Positions 25,994 to 35,346 are shown, counted from the stretch's first letter. The stretch is DNA of 64,000 bases from Megasphaera hutchinsoni (GCF_001553405.1 NZ_KQ960952.1:153965-217964), one strand, 5' to 3'. Made by a program: numbers and translations. Notes: generated from the letters alone by a model not told the origin.

Positions 25994-27567
25994 GTCGGAT
26001 CATAGAACCTATTCCAGTATATGTGGTTACAGGTTTTTTAAGTACGGGTAAAACATGTGTGATAAATCATATTCTGTCTTTTCGTTCGTCCCGTATAGGA
26101 CGGGTTGCCATGGAAGATGGTAGGACTAAAGCAAATACACCTATATGTATGTTACCGATGTTAACTACTACTAATATAGAAGAGGTAGCACAATCGCTGC
26201 TTATAGCGGTACAAGGAAAAGACGTTCAAGAAGTATGGTTAGAGTACAATGGGATGCTTTCTTTTACACTTTTAGAACGATTGTTTTGCGACCCTTGTTT
26301 AGTGAATATATTTCAGATTAAGCGAGTATATTTTGTGACAACGACAAATTATTGTTTGCATTTATTAGGAAAAACCGGAAGTGCTGTTGAATCTCAATTA
26401 GCAAATGCCGATTGTATTTTATGGTGGGATAAATTAGAGGAGACGCAAGTCACATCTAAAACCGATGATGAAACAGTGATAAGTCGGCTGCAACAGTTAT
26501 GTCCACATACACCGTGTATACGTGTTTCTTCATTAGTGGATCGGCGTAGTATTAACAAAATATTGAAAGATCATCAGCATATCACGGGTAGAACAATAGC
26601 ACTAGGAGTAGGGATGGCTGTCTGCTATATAGGGATTTCCGTGTCATCAATACCATTATTAGAAAATGTAAAATATGCGATGGCGTTATGGATGGCAACG
26701 GTAATTCAAGCACTATCATTTTTGCTGTTAGGTATTATTTGTTCGTCCTTTTTGCAAACGTGGATTCCTACTTCTTTTTTTACAAAACGGTTACAAGGAA
26801 ATCTGGTTACTTCTATGGGCTGGGCTTTAGTTGGGGGTTTTTTATTTCCTGTATGTGATTGTGCGGCAATCCCTGTGTTCCGTAGCCTATTAGTGCGAGG
26901 CGTGCCATTACCGGCAGCATTATTATTTATGCTTGCTAGCCCTATTATTAATCCTATTGTCATTCTTTCAACATGGTATGCGTTTTTTGGGATGCCTCAA
27001 GTTGTCATAGCACGTCTTATTTTAGGAGTTATTATTGCTGTTTTGGTTAGTTTATCATTCTTGCACTATCGTGGATTAGATTCGATTGTAGGAAGGGGAC
27101 AAGGATTACTTTCTTTGGAAGATAGATTGGAATCACTAGAAAAAAGCAATAAGGTATTTTATTTTTTAGAAAATGCAAGAAAAGATTTTTTTCGCATGGC
27201 TCCATTTATTATCATTGCCTCTTTGGTTGTATCATTTTTTCAAGTATATATTGGTAATTTCTTGAAATATTATTCTTTAACGGGAAATTTAGCAATGACC
27301 ATTGAATTGATGATCGCTTTAGCTTTTGTTCTATCTATTTGTTCTACGGCTGATGCGATGATTGCTCGCAATATGAGTTCGAATATTCCTTTGCCTGGTA
27401 TATTAGCATTTTTGGTCTTTGGTCCGATGATGGATGTTAAAAATTTTTTTGTTCTAACGTCGCTTTTTCCTAAAGCATTTGTATATCGACTTCTTATTTC
27501 CTTACTATTGGCTTGTTTCGTTTTTGCCTTTGCCTTTGCGGTGATTACAGGAAGTGTGGTGTTATGA
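25990..27567 (+). CDS. Fusion of a degenerate G3E-GTPase-like domain to a DUF318 permease
   Basis: A 525-residue two-domain protein. Residues 1 to about 205 resemble COG0523 GTPases: VYVVTGFLSTGKTCVINHIL (about 9-28) is a P-loop, but the CxCC motif is missing, E-x-SG has become LEYNGM and the NKxD position reads WWDKLE. From about 205 to 525 there are multiple membrane segments of the YraQ/YcgR (PF03773) permease family, with PVCDCAAIPVFRSLLVRG and FMLASPIINPIV. It overlaps the upstream true GTPase by four bases (ATGA); an in-frame ATG at 25966 is an alternative start. Probably a metal or metal-complex permease with a regulatory or docking head; inference. Confidence 0.88.
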   Translation: MSRIIEPIPVYVVTGFLSTGKTCVINHILSFRSSRIGRVAMEDGRTKANTPICMLPMLTTTNIEEVAQSLLIAVQGKDVQEVWLEYNGMLSFTLLERLFCDPCLVNIFQIKRVYFVTTTNYCLHLLGKTGSAVESQLANADCILWWDKLEETQVTSKTDDETVISRLQQLCPHTPCIRVSSLVDRRSINKILKDHQHITGRTIALGVGMAVCYIGISVSSIPLLENVKYAMALWMATVIQALSFLLLGIICSSFLQTWIPTSFFTKRLQGNLVTSMGWALVGGFLFPVCDCAAIPVFRSLLVRGVPLPAALLFMLASPIINPIVILSTWYAFFGMPQVVIARLILGVIIAVLVSLSFLHYRGLDSIVGRGQGLLSLEDRLESLEKSNKVFYFLENARKDFFRMAPFIIIASLVVSFFQVYIGNFLKYYSLTGNLAMTIELMIALAFVLSICSTADAMIARNMSSNIPLPGILAFLVFGPMMDVKNFFVLTSLFPKAFVYRLLISLLLACFVFAFAFAVITGSVVL

Positions 27568-28310
27568 TGAAACGTTGGAATTTACAATTAGTGATAGAGG
27601 GTATGTTATTTATCCTTTTAGCGGTTGTATTAAGCATATTTGTCATCCAAGGAACGTATAAGATGTTTATTACACCACGTATTTTGCCACTTGTATGTAT
27701 ATCTATTATTGTTTTTTTTGTTTGGGGGATAATGACTCTATGGCGTAGAAAAGAGGTTTCTTATAAGAAATCTTATCAAGCTTGTTTGTGGATTTGGATA
27801 CCGCTTGTCTTAATTACGGGACCTTTACTATTAGGAGAAGAACCGTATACAAAACAAATTATTGGAACTATGCAAGATGCACCGCAAGCATCAACGCATC
27901 CCTTTGGTATTGATTTTGATGGACAAACACATATGACGATTGATAATCATAATCGTATGATTATTATGAATACAAAACATTTTTATGATGCTGATTTAGA
28001 ACTGACTAAAAATTTAGAAATGTACCAAGGATACACTGTATATGCAGTCGGTTTTGTATCTTATGATGATGAAATGTTAACAGGAAATGATTTTACTATT
28101 GCACGTTATTTAATGTTTTGCTGTATTAATGATGTTACTCCTTTTGGTATTACTTGTCATTATGAAGGACCTAAACACTGGCAAGAGTATCAGTGGGTTG
28201 CTATAAAAGGAACGGTTACAAAACGGGCTTGGCATGGATTGATGCAACCAGTTATTCATATTGATGAAATTACACCAGCTAAAAAAGTAGAAGGATTTAT
28301 TTATCCGTAA
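27564..28310 (+). CDS. DUF1980 / TIGR03943-family membrane protein (YcgQ-like)
   Basis: A 248-residue partner protein of DUF318 permeases, comparable to Bacillus YcgQ beside YcgR. Two to three hydrophobic helices lie in the first 100 residues (FILLAVVLSIFVIQG, PLVCISIIVFFVWGIM, IWIPLVLITGPLLLG), then a soluble domain that is probably extracytoplasmic. VGFVSYDDEMLTGNDFTIAR and RYLMFCCINDVTPFGI are typical of the family. It overlaps the permease gene by four bases, which supports a two-component transporter. The substrate is unknown. Confidence 0.88.
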   Translation: MMKRWNLQLVIEGMLFILLAVVLSIFVIQGTYKMFITPRILPLVCISIIVFFVWGIMTLWRRKEVSYKKSYQACLWIWIPLVLITGPLLLGEEPYTKQIIGTMQDAPQASTHPFGIDFDGQTHMTIDNHNRMIIMNTKHFYDADLELTKNLEMYQGYTVYAVGFVSYDDEMLTGNDFTIARYLMFCCINDVTPFGITCHYEGPKHWQEYQWVAIKGTVTKRAWHGLMQPVIHIDEITPAKKVEGFIYP

Positions 28311-28335
28311 GCATACAGTGAAAGGAGCGAGAGTT

Positions 28336-28533
28336 ATGCATTTAGGAGCACAAGAATTAATTATTATTTTGATAATTGTTTTAATTTTATTTGGAGGCAA
28401 AAAAGTGAGTGGCCTAGGAAAAGCGTTGGGGATGAGTTTGCGAGAATTTAAAGAAGAAGTAAATAAAAAAGATGACAATGCGGGAGAAATGAAAGAGAAA
28501 GATGGGGTATCGACAGAGGAAAACAAAGATTGA
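28336..28533 (+). CDS. tatA: Sec-independent protein translocase subunit TatA/E
   Basis: A 65-residue TatA-type protein: short N-terminus, one membrane helix (LIIILIIVLILF, about 8-19), the hinge FGGKKVSGLGKALG (about 19-32), an amphipathic helix and an acidic/lysine-rich tail. GGAG lies upstream of the ATG at 28336. It sits 25 bases after the DUF1980 gene, in the same apparent operon. No tatC is in the window, so whether the Tat pathway is complete cannot be judged. Confidence 0.92.
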   Translation: MHLGAQELIIILIIVLILFGGKKVSGLGKALGMSLREFKEEVNKKDDNAGEMKEKDGVSTEENKD

Positions 28534-28690
28534 ACGCTAGATAGTTTAGAAAATAAATGGTATACATTTATATAAGTGTATATATCTAGTGAATACAGGT
28601 AAATTCCTTTTGATTTGAAAAGGAATTTGAAAATAATTATTAATTATAAACAATTAAACAGGATGGCAGAATAAATTTTTAAATTAATGC
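28534..28690. other. Intergenic region after tatA with two inverted repeats
   Basis: No gene is supported here. TATACA/TGTATA form a weak hairpin near 28560-28583, and AAATTCCTTTT pairs perfectly with AAAAGGAATTT at 28603-28630 across a six-base loop. Neither is followed by a T tract on the plus strand, so they may be weak terminators, protein-binding sites or RNA structure. Confidence 0.4.
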
Positions 28691-28719
28691 TTGCTATTTT
28701 TATATAAAAATGATAAGAT
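28691..28719 (+). promoter_or_regulatory. Promoter of the SLH porin gene
   Basis: TTGCTA, a 17-base spacer and TAAGAT at 28714-28719, giving a leader of about 150 bases. A second candidate nearer the gene is TTGTAA (28811-28816), 19 bases, TATAAT (28836-28841). An abundant outer-membrane protein could well have both. Confidence 0.5.
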
Positions 28720-28874
28720 GTTAACAAATATTCTTTTACGTCAAGAATATTTAGAAAAGATACCGAGTATGTCTTATTATACAAAGAGAGGAAACAAGGA
28801 AAACTCGCCTTTGTAAGGATGAAAGGAATCTTTTATATAATAGACGTAAGTATTTATATAAAGGAGTTTTAACT

Positions 28875-30116
28875 ATGAAAAAGTCAAAAGTACTCGCGGC
28901 TCTCGTCGCAACTATGGCAGTTGGTGCTACATGTGCTTTCGCAGCTAATCCGTTTGTTGATGTACCGGCAGATAGCTGGGCATACAAATCTGTAGTAAGC
29001 ATTGCTAATGCTGGTATTATCCAGGGTGTAGATGGGACACATTTCCAAGGGAACCGTAATATTACTCGTTATGAAGCTGCTGAAATTACAGCAAAAGCAA
29101 TGGCACATGCACACCAAGCCAATGCACAACAACGTGCTGTTATCAATAAGTTGGCACAAGAATTTGCTGCTGAATTGAATAACTTGGGTGTTCGTGTATC
29201 GAATTTAGAAGAAAACGTAGGTAATGTAAAATTAACGGGCGATGCACGTGTACGTTATATTCACATTAAAGATAAAAAAGAAAAGGATAGCTCCTATGAT
29301 GCTAAAGTAGCTTTAAATGCAGAAGCAGCTGTTAATGACAATGTAACTGTAAACTATGGTATTGAATATTCCGGAAATTTTGGCGATACAGAGGCAGCTG
29401 GTGAAGCTCGTGCGGTTACGAAAAAAGCAAATGTCAGTGTAAACCTTCCTAAAAATATCAATGTTGTTGTAGGTCGTCAAGATTTTACCTTTGGTCAAGG
29501 GTATTTCTATGATGGTGCTGCTGATGGCGTAACACTTACTTATGGTGGCAATGATATCGTAGCTACGGCTGGTTTTGGTAAATTTAAAGAAGATGGAGTA
29601 ACAAATCGTAAAGTTTCTTTCCAACAGTTAGAAGGATTCTTTGGTGATATGTCTTCTGTTGGCGTATACCACGCAAATGTAATGAATGCTCCAGGTCAGA
29701 ATCCAAAGGGGAATAATTATCGTGCATTAGGTGCATTTGCTAAAATCAATGCGGGAAATAATATTACTGTTTCTGCTAATTATGAATCATTAAAAGAAGA
29801 TAAAAAAGATAGTAAACGTACTGACTTCTGGAGCGGTAAAGTACAGTATGGCTATGCTGATGCAGCAACGCCACAATCTTGGGATGTATGGGTTGAATAT
29901 TTAAATGCTGATAAATTCGCTTTAGACGTAAATAGCAGCTCTTGGAGAGATGGAACGTTGGTATCTGATGTTCGTTCTTGGGGTGTTGGCGTAGATTATG
30001 TTTTAGCTAAGAATGTAAAATTACAAGCAATGCAATCTTTCAGTTCTAAGCAAAAGTCAGATAAAGATGCTAAAGTAAATGAAGAAACACGGGCACAACT
30101 TGTATTTACATTTTAA
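28875..30116 (+). CDS. Outer-membrane porin with N-terminal SLH domain (OmpM-like)
   Basis: A 413-residue diderm-Firmicute outer-membrane protein. A signal peptide (1-24, ending CAFAA) is followed by one SLH domain (about 25-75: NPFVDVPADSWAYKSV then ITRYEAAEI), which in Negativicutes anchors the outer membrane to peptidoglycan. A coiled coil follows (about 82-116, NKLAQEFAAELNNLGVRVSN), then a beta-barrel of alternating strands ending in a terminal Phe (QLVFTF), the BAM recognition mark. The ribosome-binding site is AAAGGAG. This gene is the best sign that the host is a Negativicute. Confidence 0.95.
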   Translation: MKKSKVLAALVATMAVGATCAFAANPFVDVPADSWAYKSVVSIANAGIIQGVDGTHFQGNRNITRYEAAEITAKAMAHAHQANAQQRAVINKLAQEFAAELNNLGVRVSNLEENVGNVKLTGDARVRYIHIKDKKEKDSSYDAKVALNAEAAVNDNVTVNYGIEYSGNFGDTEAAGEARAVTKKANVSVNLPKNINVVVGRQDFTFGQGYFYDGAADGVTLTYGGNDIVATAGFGKFKEDGVTNRKVSFQQLEGFFGDMSSVGVYHANVMNAPGQNPKGNNYRALGAFAKINAGNNITVSANYESLKEDKKDSKRTDFWSGKVQYGYADAATPQSWDVWVEYLNADKFALDVNSSSWRDGTLVSDVRSWGVGVDYVLAKNVKLQAMQSFSSKQKSDKDAKVNEETRAQLVFTF

Positions 30117-30135
30117 TTAGATCAAGTTAAACATA

Positions 30136-30171
30136 AACTGACCTTCTAATATGGAAGGTCAGTTTTTTTGT
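30136..30171 (+). terminator. Terminator of the SLH porin gene
   Basis: AACTGACCTTC pairs with GAAGGTCAGTT, followed by a T run. Confidence 0.85.
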
Positions 30172-30229
30172 GGGAAAAATTTATTTTAGGAACGATTGAT
30201 TATACTTGTATAGATAAGGGAATGTCGTA

Positions 30230-30266
30230 AAAAAATATTCCTACCCACTGGGTAGGAATATTTTTT
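30230..30266. terminator. Bidirectional terminator between porin and SIMPL genes
   Basis: A perfect 17-bp inverted repeat (30230-30246 with 30250-30266) around a three-base centre, with A6 and T6 at its ends. It can act on both strands and probably serves the minus-strand SIMPL gene as well as backing up the porin terminator. Confidence 0.75.
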
Positions 30267-30322
30267 CGTTAGAACATGAGAACATGTTATCATCGGTAGG
30301 ACGGGTGGTAGTAGTACTTACT

Positions 30323-31024
30323 TTATTGTAAATAAAATATTAGCGAAACTTGGCGTCGTATAGTATTTTTCCCTGGTTCAAGAGGGGCAGTGCTAGCTGA
30401 TAGGGCATCAACATTACGCATCATGATACGTTGGGAGGTGGGAAAATCCGATATAGTTATTTCTTTAATGCTGCCGACTTGTTTATCTGCTGCTTGGGCA
30501 GCGACTTCTGCTATTTTTTTACCATTTTTAATCGCTTCTTGTAGCAACGTTAATTGTATTTGGCCGATATTTTCACTTGTAAAAGAAATACTATGTATTT
30601 TGTTGGCTCCCTGTTCAGTTAATTGTGTCAGTAACGGGGAAATATGCTTTAAATTGTGAAGTTTTAGACGTAGCGTATTGGTAACGGTATAGGAAACAAT
30701 GTGTGTTCCTTTTTCATCATAATTTGGATAAATAGAAAATTGTTCTGTTTTCATATCTGTATTAGCTAGGCCAAATGACACAGCACAATTATATAATTTA
30801 GTCATGAGGGAATTATTTTCTTTTTGTGCGGTAATGGGTGTTGTACCCGTCGTTTCCACACCTACAGAAATGTAGGCTGTATCAGGGATGATTTCTTTTT
30901 CCGCATAACCGATCACATGCACTTCACTTGGCATAGTGGGAGTGGCTGCAAAGGCATTGGTTGTCCCCAGGATACTTGCTACAATGAGAGAGAAAAACAG
31001 GTGTTTCAGTTGTATTTTTTTCAT
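30323..31024 (-). CDS. Secreted SIMPL-domain (DUF541) protein
   Basis: A 233-residue exported protein of the SIMPL/YggE family (PF04402). A signal peptide of about 26 residues (hydrophobic HLFFSLIVASILGTT, ending NAFAA) is followed by VHVIGYAEKEIIPDTAYISV, the usual beginning of the fold. It probably forms an oligomeric periplasmic protein; family members are linked to envelope or oxidative stress, with no defined activity. GGAGG precedes the start codon. It is divergent from the TPP riboswitch-thiC unit. Confidence 0.88.
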   Translation of the reverse strand: MKKIQLKHLFFSLIVASILGTTNAFAATPTMPSEVHVIGYAEKEIIPDTAYISVGVETTGTTPITAQKENNSLMTKLYNCAVSFGLANTDMKTEQFSIYPNYDEKGTHIVSYTVTNTLRLKLHNLKHISPLLTQLTEQGANKIHSISFTSENIGQIQLTLLQEAIKNGKKIAEVAAQAADKQVGSIKEITISDFPTSQRIMMRNVDALSASTAPLEPGKNTIRRQVSLIFYLQ

Positions 31025-31106
31025 AACATCCTCCTTAAAAATATTTTGATTTTATTATATCACTGAATAATTTTGATACGCAATATGTATAAAAGGTCTA
31101 TTTTTA

Positions 31107-31135
31107 TTGACAATACGATTGTAAAAAAATATAAT
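31107..31135 (+). promoter_or_regulatory. Consensus promoter of the TPP riboswitch-thiC unit
   Basis: TTGACA at 31107-31112, exactly 17 bases, TATAAT at 31130-31135: both hexamers are perfect consensus. It places the transcript start just before the TPP aptamer. Confidence 0.85.
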
Positions 31136-31157
31136 ATATCATATATGCAAGTGTAAA

Positions 31158-31237
31158 AGCTAGGGGAGCCATATGGCTGAGAAAATGAGAAATTTGACCC
31201 TTGTACCTGATACGGATAATGCCGTCGTAGGGAAGCG
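31158..31237 (+). promoter_or_regulatory. TPP riboswitch (THI element)
   Basis: The conserved blocks are all present in order: GGGGAGCC, GGCTGAGA, GACCCTT, ACCTGATACGGATAATGCC and CGTAGGGAAGC. The aptamer lies between a consensus promoter and thiC. Thiamine pyrophosphate binding should favour the terminator just downstream and switch thiC off. Confidence 0.97.
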
Positions 31238-31249
31238 AAATTGGTAATT

Positions 31250-31278
31250 AGCTCACCTATGTCGGGTGAGCTTTTTTA
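31250..31278 (+). terminator. Riboswitch-controlled terminator before thiC
   Basis: AGCTCACC pairs with GGGTGAGCT, followed by a T run, 13 bases after the TPP aptamer and 25 bases before thiC. It is the expression platform of a transcription-attenuating riboswitch. Confidence 0.88.
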
Positions 31279-31300
31279 TATTAATGGGGAGGTTAGCAAG

Positions 31301-32599
31301 ATGTATACAACACAAATGGATGCAGCACGAAAAGGAATCATTACTCCACAAATGAAAATTGTTGCAAAAAAAGAACAGATGGATGTGGAAAAATTACGTA
31401 GTCTTATTGCTAGTGGAAAAGTGGTAATTCCTGCAAACAAAAATCATACTAGCTTGTCACCAGAGGCGATTGGGCAAGACTGTCGTACAAAAATCAATGT
31501 AAATCTTGGCGTATCACCAGAACACAATAATCACGAAGAAGAACTGCAAAAAGTACGTAATGCGATTGAACTCAAAGCTGAAGCGATTATGGATTTAAGT
31601 AATTTTGGTAAAACTCGTGAATTTCGAACCAAATTAATTGATATGTCGACGGCCATGATTGGGACTGTACCTATGTATGATGCCGTAGGAATGTTGGATA
31701 AGGATTTAAAAGAAATTAGCGTAGAAGAATTTTTTTCTGTTGTTCAGCAGCATGCTGAAGATGGGGTCGATTTTATGACAATTCATTGTGGGATGAATTT
31801 AAAAACGGCCGATCGTATAAAAAAGAATCCTCGTTTAACTAACATCGTATCACGGGGAGGCTCTCTTTTATTTGCTTGGATGGAGATGAATAATCAGGAA
31901 AATCCATTTTATGAATATTACGATAGATTGTTAGATATTTGTGAAGCCTACGATGTTACTTTGAGTTTAGGTGATGCCTGTCGTCCAGGGTGTACGCATG
32001 ATGCAACAGATGCGGCACAAATTGAAGAATTAATTACTTTAGGTGAACTTACTAAACGAGCATGGGAACATAATGTACAAGTGATGATTGAAGGCCCTGG
32101 GCATATGGTTTTAAATGAAATTGCTGCAAATATGCGATTAGAAAAACGACTTTGCCATGGAGCACCTTTTTACGTGTTAGGTCCATTGGTAACCGATATT
32201 GCACCGGGGTATGATCATATTACGAGTGCTATCGGGGGAGCTATTGCAGCTTCTTGTGGGGCTGATTTTCTTTGCTATGTAACGCCTGCCGAACATTTAC
32301 GTTTGCCTGATGTAAATGATGTTAAAGAAGGAATTATTGCGGCACGGATTGCTGCTCATGCTGCAGATTTAGCAAAAGGTATTCCTGGTGCTCAGGCTTG
32401 GGATGATGCCATGAGTAAGGCACGGGTAGCTGTGGATTTTGATACAATGATCCCGTTATCTATTGATCCAGAAAAGGCACGTGCTTATTATGAATCAAGC
32501 AAACCTGAATGTGAAGGCACCTGTACTATGTGTGGTGCTATGTGCCCAGCGAAAACGATGAAAAAGATATTAAATGGTGAAGATATAACATTACGTTAA
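31301..32599 (+). CDS. thiC: Phosphomethylpyrimidine synthase ThiC
   Basis: Radical SAM enzyme that rearranges AIR into HMP-P, the thiamine pyrimidine. AIR comes from PurM of the purine operon. 432 aa, the short form without the N-terminal extension of proteobacterial ThiC. The cluster-binding cysteines near the C-terminus read CTMCGAMC (about 408-415), a C-x2-C-x3-C variant. GGGGAGG precedes the ATG at 31301; the longer ORF includes the terminator hairpin and is not used. Confidence 0.97.
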   Translation: MYTTQMDAARKGIITPQMKIVAKKEQMDVEKLRSLIASGKVVIPANKNHTSLSPEAIGQDCRTKINVNLGVSPEHNNHEEELQKVRNAIELKAEAIMDLSNFGKTREFRTKLIDMSTAMIGTVPMYDAVGMLDKDLKEISVEEFFSVVQQHAEDGVDFMTIHCGMNLKTADRIKKNPRLTNIVSRGGSLLFAWMEMNNQENPFYEYYDRLLDICEAYDVTLSLGDACRPGCTHDATDAAQIEELITLGELTKRAWEHNVQVMIEGPGHMVLNEIAANMRLEKRLCHGAPFYVLGPLVTDIAPGYDHITSAIGGAIAASCGADFLCYVTPAEHLRLPDVNDVKEGIIAARIAAHAADLAKGIPGAQAWDDAMSKARVAVDFDTMIPLSIDPEKARAYYESSKPECEGTCTMCGAMCPAKTMKKILNGEDITLR

Positions 32600-32628
32600 T
32601 ATATTACAATGAAGTAAAAAAACGATTT

Positions 32629-32662
32629 AAAAAAGCTATGAGCATGCTCATAGCTTTTTTTA
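32629..32662. terminator. Bidirectional terminator between thiC and gltS
   Basis: A 15-base arm (A6 then GCTATGAGC) pairs with its complement ending in T6. It serves the converging thiC (plus) and gltS (minus) genes. Confidence 0.85.
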
Positions 32663-32710
32663 CATCATTTTATGGTTAAGTAAATAGGTTTTGCTAATAC
32701 TAGTTAGGCA

Positions 32711-33973
32711 TTAGCGGAATAAATTAATAAAAAACATTAGAATAGAAGCATTTACGGGATCTATAATTAAGGAACCAATTAACGGAATGACAAAAAAAGC
32801 GGCAGGGGCAGGTCCGAATAAAGTGGTCATTGCAGTCATATTGGCAATGGCGTTTGGTGTTGCACCTAAACCAAAGCCACAAACACCAGAAGCCATAACC
32901 GCTGCTTCATAATTTTTACCCATAAAGCGAAATACACAGATATATGCAAATATACCTATGAAACAAATTTGTACACCTAATAGAACAAACATTGGTACAG
33001 CTAAAGAAGCTAGCTGCCACAACTTTAATCCCATGAGTACACAGGTTAGAAAAATGGTTAATCCTATATTTCCTAAAACTTCACTTTCCCGTTGATAAGT
33101 AGGAAAAATATGGGTTATATCAGATAGGTTACGGATAATTGCTGCCATTAACATAGAACCAATATATGCAGGAAAAATAAGTCCGACCATAACAAAAAAT
33201 TTGCTAATCAGTGTGCCTAATCCCATGGCTAAGCATAAATGAGCCATACCATTCATAAAACGATGATTATTAATCGATTGACCACAGCGGCAGGCATGAC
33301 TTAAAATTTCGGTAGGATCTTCTTGTTGACAGGCAATAGCCTCTAATTGTTCTCGTTCGGGACGCATTAATTCTGGATCTAAACGTTCTTCGGCGGCAAA
33401 ACTGTGTAGATAAAAGCGTTTTACTAGTGTTTCTCCTACGGGACCACCGATAATACCTCCAGCTACTAATCCGAATGTAGCTGCAGCAATAGAAATGGTA
33501 GTACCATTAGCAAGGCCTAGGTCTTCTAACAGGGGACCAAAAGCCGCCGCTGTAGCATGTCCACCGATGAGTGGAATAGACCCTGTTGCCAAGCCTAGAA
33601 GGGGATTAATATGAAAGGCATGAACAATAGCTAAACTAATTATGTTTTGTAGCAAAATAATGAGAACGGTGACAACGGCCATTTTTATTACTAATAAGCC
33701 CCCTCTTTTTATTAAAGTGATACTAGCCGTATAGCCGACGCTGGTAAAAAATAACATCATACAAAGGTTTTGCATATCTGCATTTAAGCTGATTTGGGCG
33801 ATTCCTTGTGTATATAAGATGCAATGTACTATTGCAAACAGTAAACCACCTACTACGGGAGCAGGTATACAATATTGGCGCAATATGGAAATATGAGAAC
33901 AAAAAAAGACGCCGACATAAAACACTGCAATTATCGCCGCTAAAGATTGAAACATATTTAGTGTTATAGTCAT
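32711..33973 (-). CDS. gltS: Sodium/glutamate symporter GltS
   Basis: A 420-residue inner-membrane Na+/glutamate symporter with about ten to twelve hydrophobic segments in two inverted halves. RQYCIPAPVVGGLLFAI (about 32-48) and GHATAAAFGPLLEDLG (about 139-154) in the first half and GVCGFGLGATPNAIANMTAM (about 361-380) in the second are the characteristic motifs. AGAGGTG precedes the start. It is transcribed alone from an extended -10 promoter. Confidence 0.94.
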   Translation of the reverse strand: MTITLNMFQSLAAIIAVFYVGVFFCSHISILRQYCIPAPVVGGLLFAIVHCILYTQGIAQISLNADMQNLCMMLFFTSVGYTASITLIKRGGLLVIKMAVVTVLIILLQNIISLAIVHAFHINPLLGLATGSIPLIGGHATAAAFGPLLEDLGLANGTTISIAAATFGLVAGGIIGGPVGETLVKRFYLHSFAAEERLDPELMRPEREQLEAIACQQEDPTEILSHACRCGQSINNHRFMNGMAHLCLAMGLGTLISKFFVMVGLIFPAYIGSMLMAAIIRNLSDITHIFPTYQRESEVLGNIGLTIFLTCVLMGLKLWQLASLAVPMFVLLGVQICFIGIFAYICVFRFMGKNYEAAVMASGVCGFGLGATPNAIANMTAMTTLFGPAPAAFFVIPLIGSLIIDPVNASILMFFINLFR

Positions 33974-34033
33974 ATTAAGACACCTCTTTTAACTCACTTA
34001 GTGATTATGCTTTATACGCGTTGATTGATAATA

Positions 34034-34062
34034 AGTATAACATAAATAAATAGTTTAAACAA
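34034..34062 (-). promoter_or_regulatory. Extended -10 promoter of gltS
   Basis: On the minus strand TTGTTT, a 17-base spacer and TATACT preceded by TG. About 60 bases upstream of the gltS start. Confidence 0.55.
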
Positions 34063-34123
34063 TATACCTCATTCACTTTTAAAAAGCGTTATGGTATAGC
34101 ATTTCAGCATCTTGATAGTGATA

Positions 34124-35326
34124 TTAATCCGGTAGAATATAAGGGGGATGATAAAAATCGATATTTCCTGTATGAAAAGGAGAACCTACGAATGATAAAT
34201 GTTGTAAATCGGTGGCTTGCATATCCAAGGACATCATTTCTTTTGCATATAATGAGGCCTGTTTTAAAAATGGTGGAATTTTGGATACATAAGGGATCAC
34301 AGCTGAAGATTGCTTGATAAATTTTCGTCCTACGGGAGATAGACCGAGGATACGAGCATAGGGGGGCCCTTCTTTGTAAGCTTGCTGAAATAGGCTGGCT
34401 GCTGGATGTAAGACGATATAAGATCCCATGCGACATAAGCGACGATAAGAATAGCGTCTTGTTTTTAATTTACATAAGGCATCGTGCCAGGTGCTACTGT
34501 GAGATACAATATGTAGAAAACGTTGTTCCAGTCCTTCAGAAAAAGCGGGTAATGTGCGTAATGTATCAAGTGATTGTTGTCGGAGTGCATAAAGAATAAA
34601 ATCGCCGTAGCGCGTATAATCTGTATATTCGCCTTGGGAGCGGATGTCATTGAGGTCATTTTTTACTATTGGGGGAAGATATGCGTGAAGGAATGCGGTA
34701 TCATTTTTTTGAAAGGCTTTACGTAATAAGGACCCTGAAGCAAATCCCTTTTCTATGGTCATGCTATCGTGCCGATTACTACGCAAAATAGGATACAATT
34801 CCATTTTTGAAGCATATGTAGAACGAGCTGCTTCGTATTCGATTCCAAGTAACGCATTAGGAGAACCGAGCATTTTTTGTTGGGTTGGCGTTAGCAAAGG
34901 GCGAAGTTGATTGGTTATATATTGTCCATATGTATAGTTTCCCGGAGAAAAAGGGACTTGTTCTATTTTTTTGCGTTTTTGGTATATCTCATAAAAGTCG
35001 TGAGCAGTGCCTATTTCGGAGCCAAAGGCAAGTTGTTGACAGCCTATCAGTGCGGCTAAACGAACTGCACCTGCTGCAAATGCTGGTGCGGCTGAGAGGG
35101 CATATACAGTGGGTAATTCTAGTACTACATCTGCACCAGATTGAATTGCCCAAGCTGCACGACGCCACTTGGTAAATAATGCTGGTTCTCCGCGTTGCAC
35201 AAAGGAACCACTTAATATAATGATAAGTGGCGTAGTTGTAGTAACATGCGAACGAAGAGTGGTTAGTAAAAAATCGTGTCCTTGATGAAAAGGATTAAAT
35301 TCAGCAATAATAGCAATTGGTTTCAT
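34124..35326 (-). CDS. tmcAL: tRNA(Met) cytidine acetate ligase TmcAL
   Basis: A 400-residue nucleotidyltransferase-fold enzyme (YlbM, DUF795). It activates acetate with ATP to make N4-acetylcytidine at the wobble base of elongator tRNA-Met. The N-terminal motif IAEFNPFHQGHDFLL (about 6-20) holds the HIGH-like GH, and GSFVQRGEPALFTKWRRA (about 42-59) is a family signature. It stands alone on the minus strand, divergent from yicC. No clear terminator was seen in 34063-34123. Confidence 0.93.
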   Translation of the reverse strand: MKPIAIIAEFNPFHQGHDFLLTTLRSHVTTTTPLIIILSGSFVQRGEPALFTKWRRAAWAIQSGADVVLELPTVYALSAAPAFAAGAVRLAALIGCQQLAFGSEIGTAHDFYEIYQKRKKIEQVPFSPGNYTYGQYITNQLRPLLTPTQQKMLGSPNALLGIEYEAARSTYASKMELYPILRSNRHDSMTIEKGFASGSLLRKAFQKNDTAFLHAYLPPIVKNDLNDIRSQGEYTDYTRYGDFILYALRQQSLDTLRTLPAFSEGLEQRFLHIVSHSSTWHDALCKLKTRRYSYRRLCRMGSYIVLHPAASLFQQAYKEGPPYARILGLSPVGRKFIKQSSAVIPYVSKIPPFLKQASLYAKEMMSLDMQATDLQHLSFVGSPFHTGNIDFYHPPYILPD

Positions 35327-35346
35327 AAGTTGCCTCTATTTGATAT

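Noticed and set aside
28110-28526. 138-codon minus-strand ORF opposite the DUF1980 and tatA genes
   Set aside because: Low-complexity shadow of two recognised genes, with no supporting start signal.
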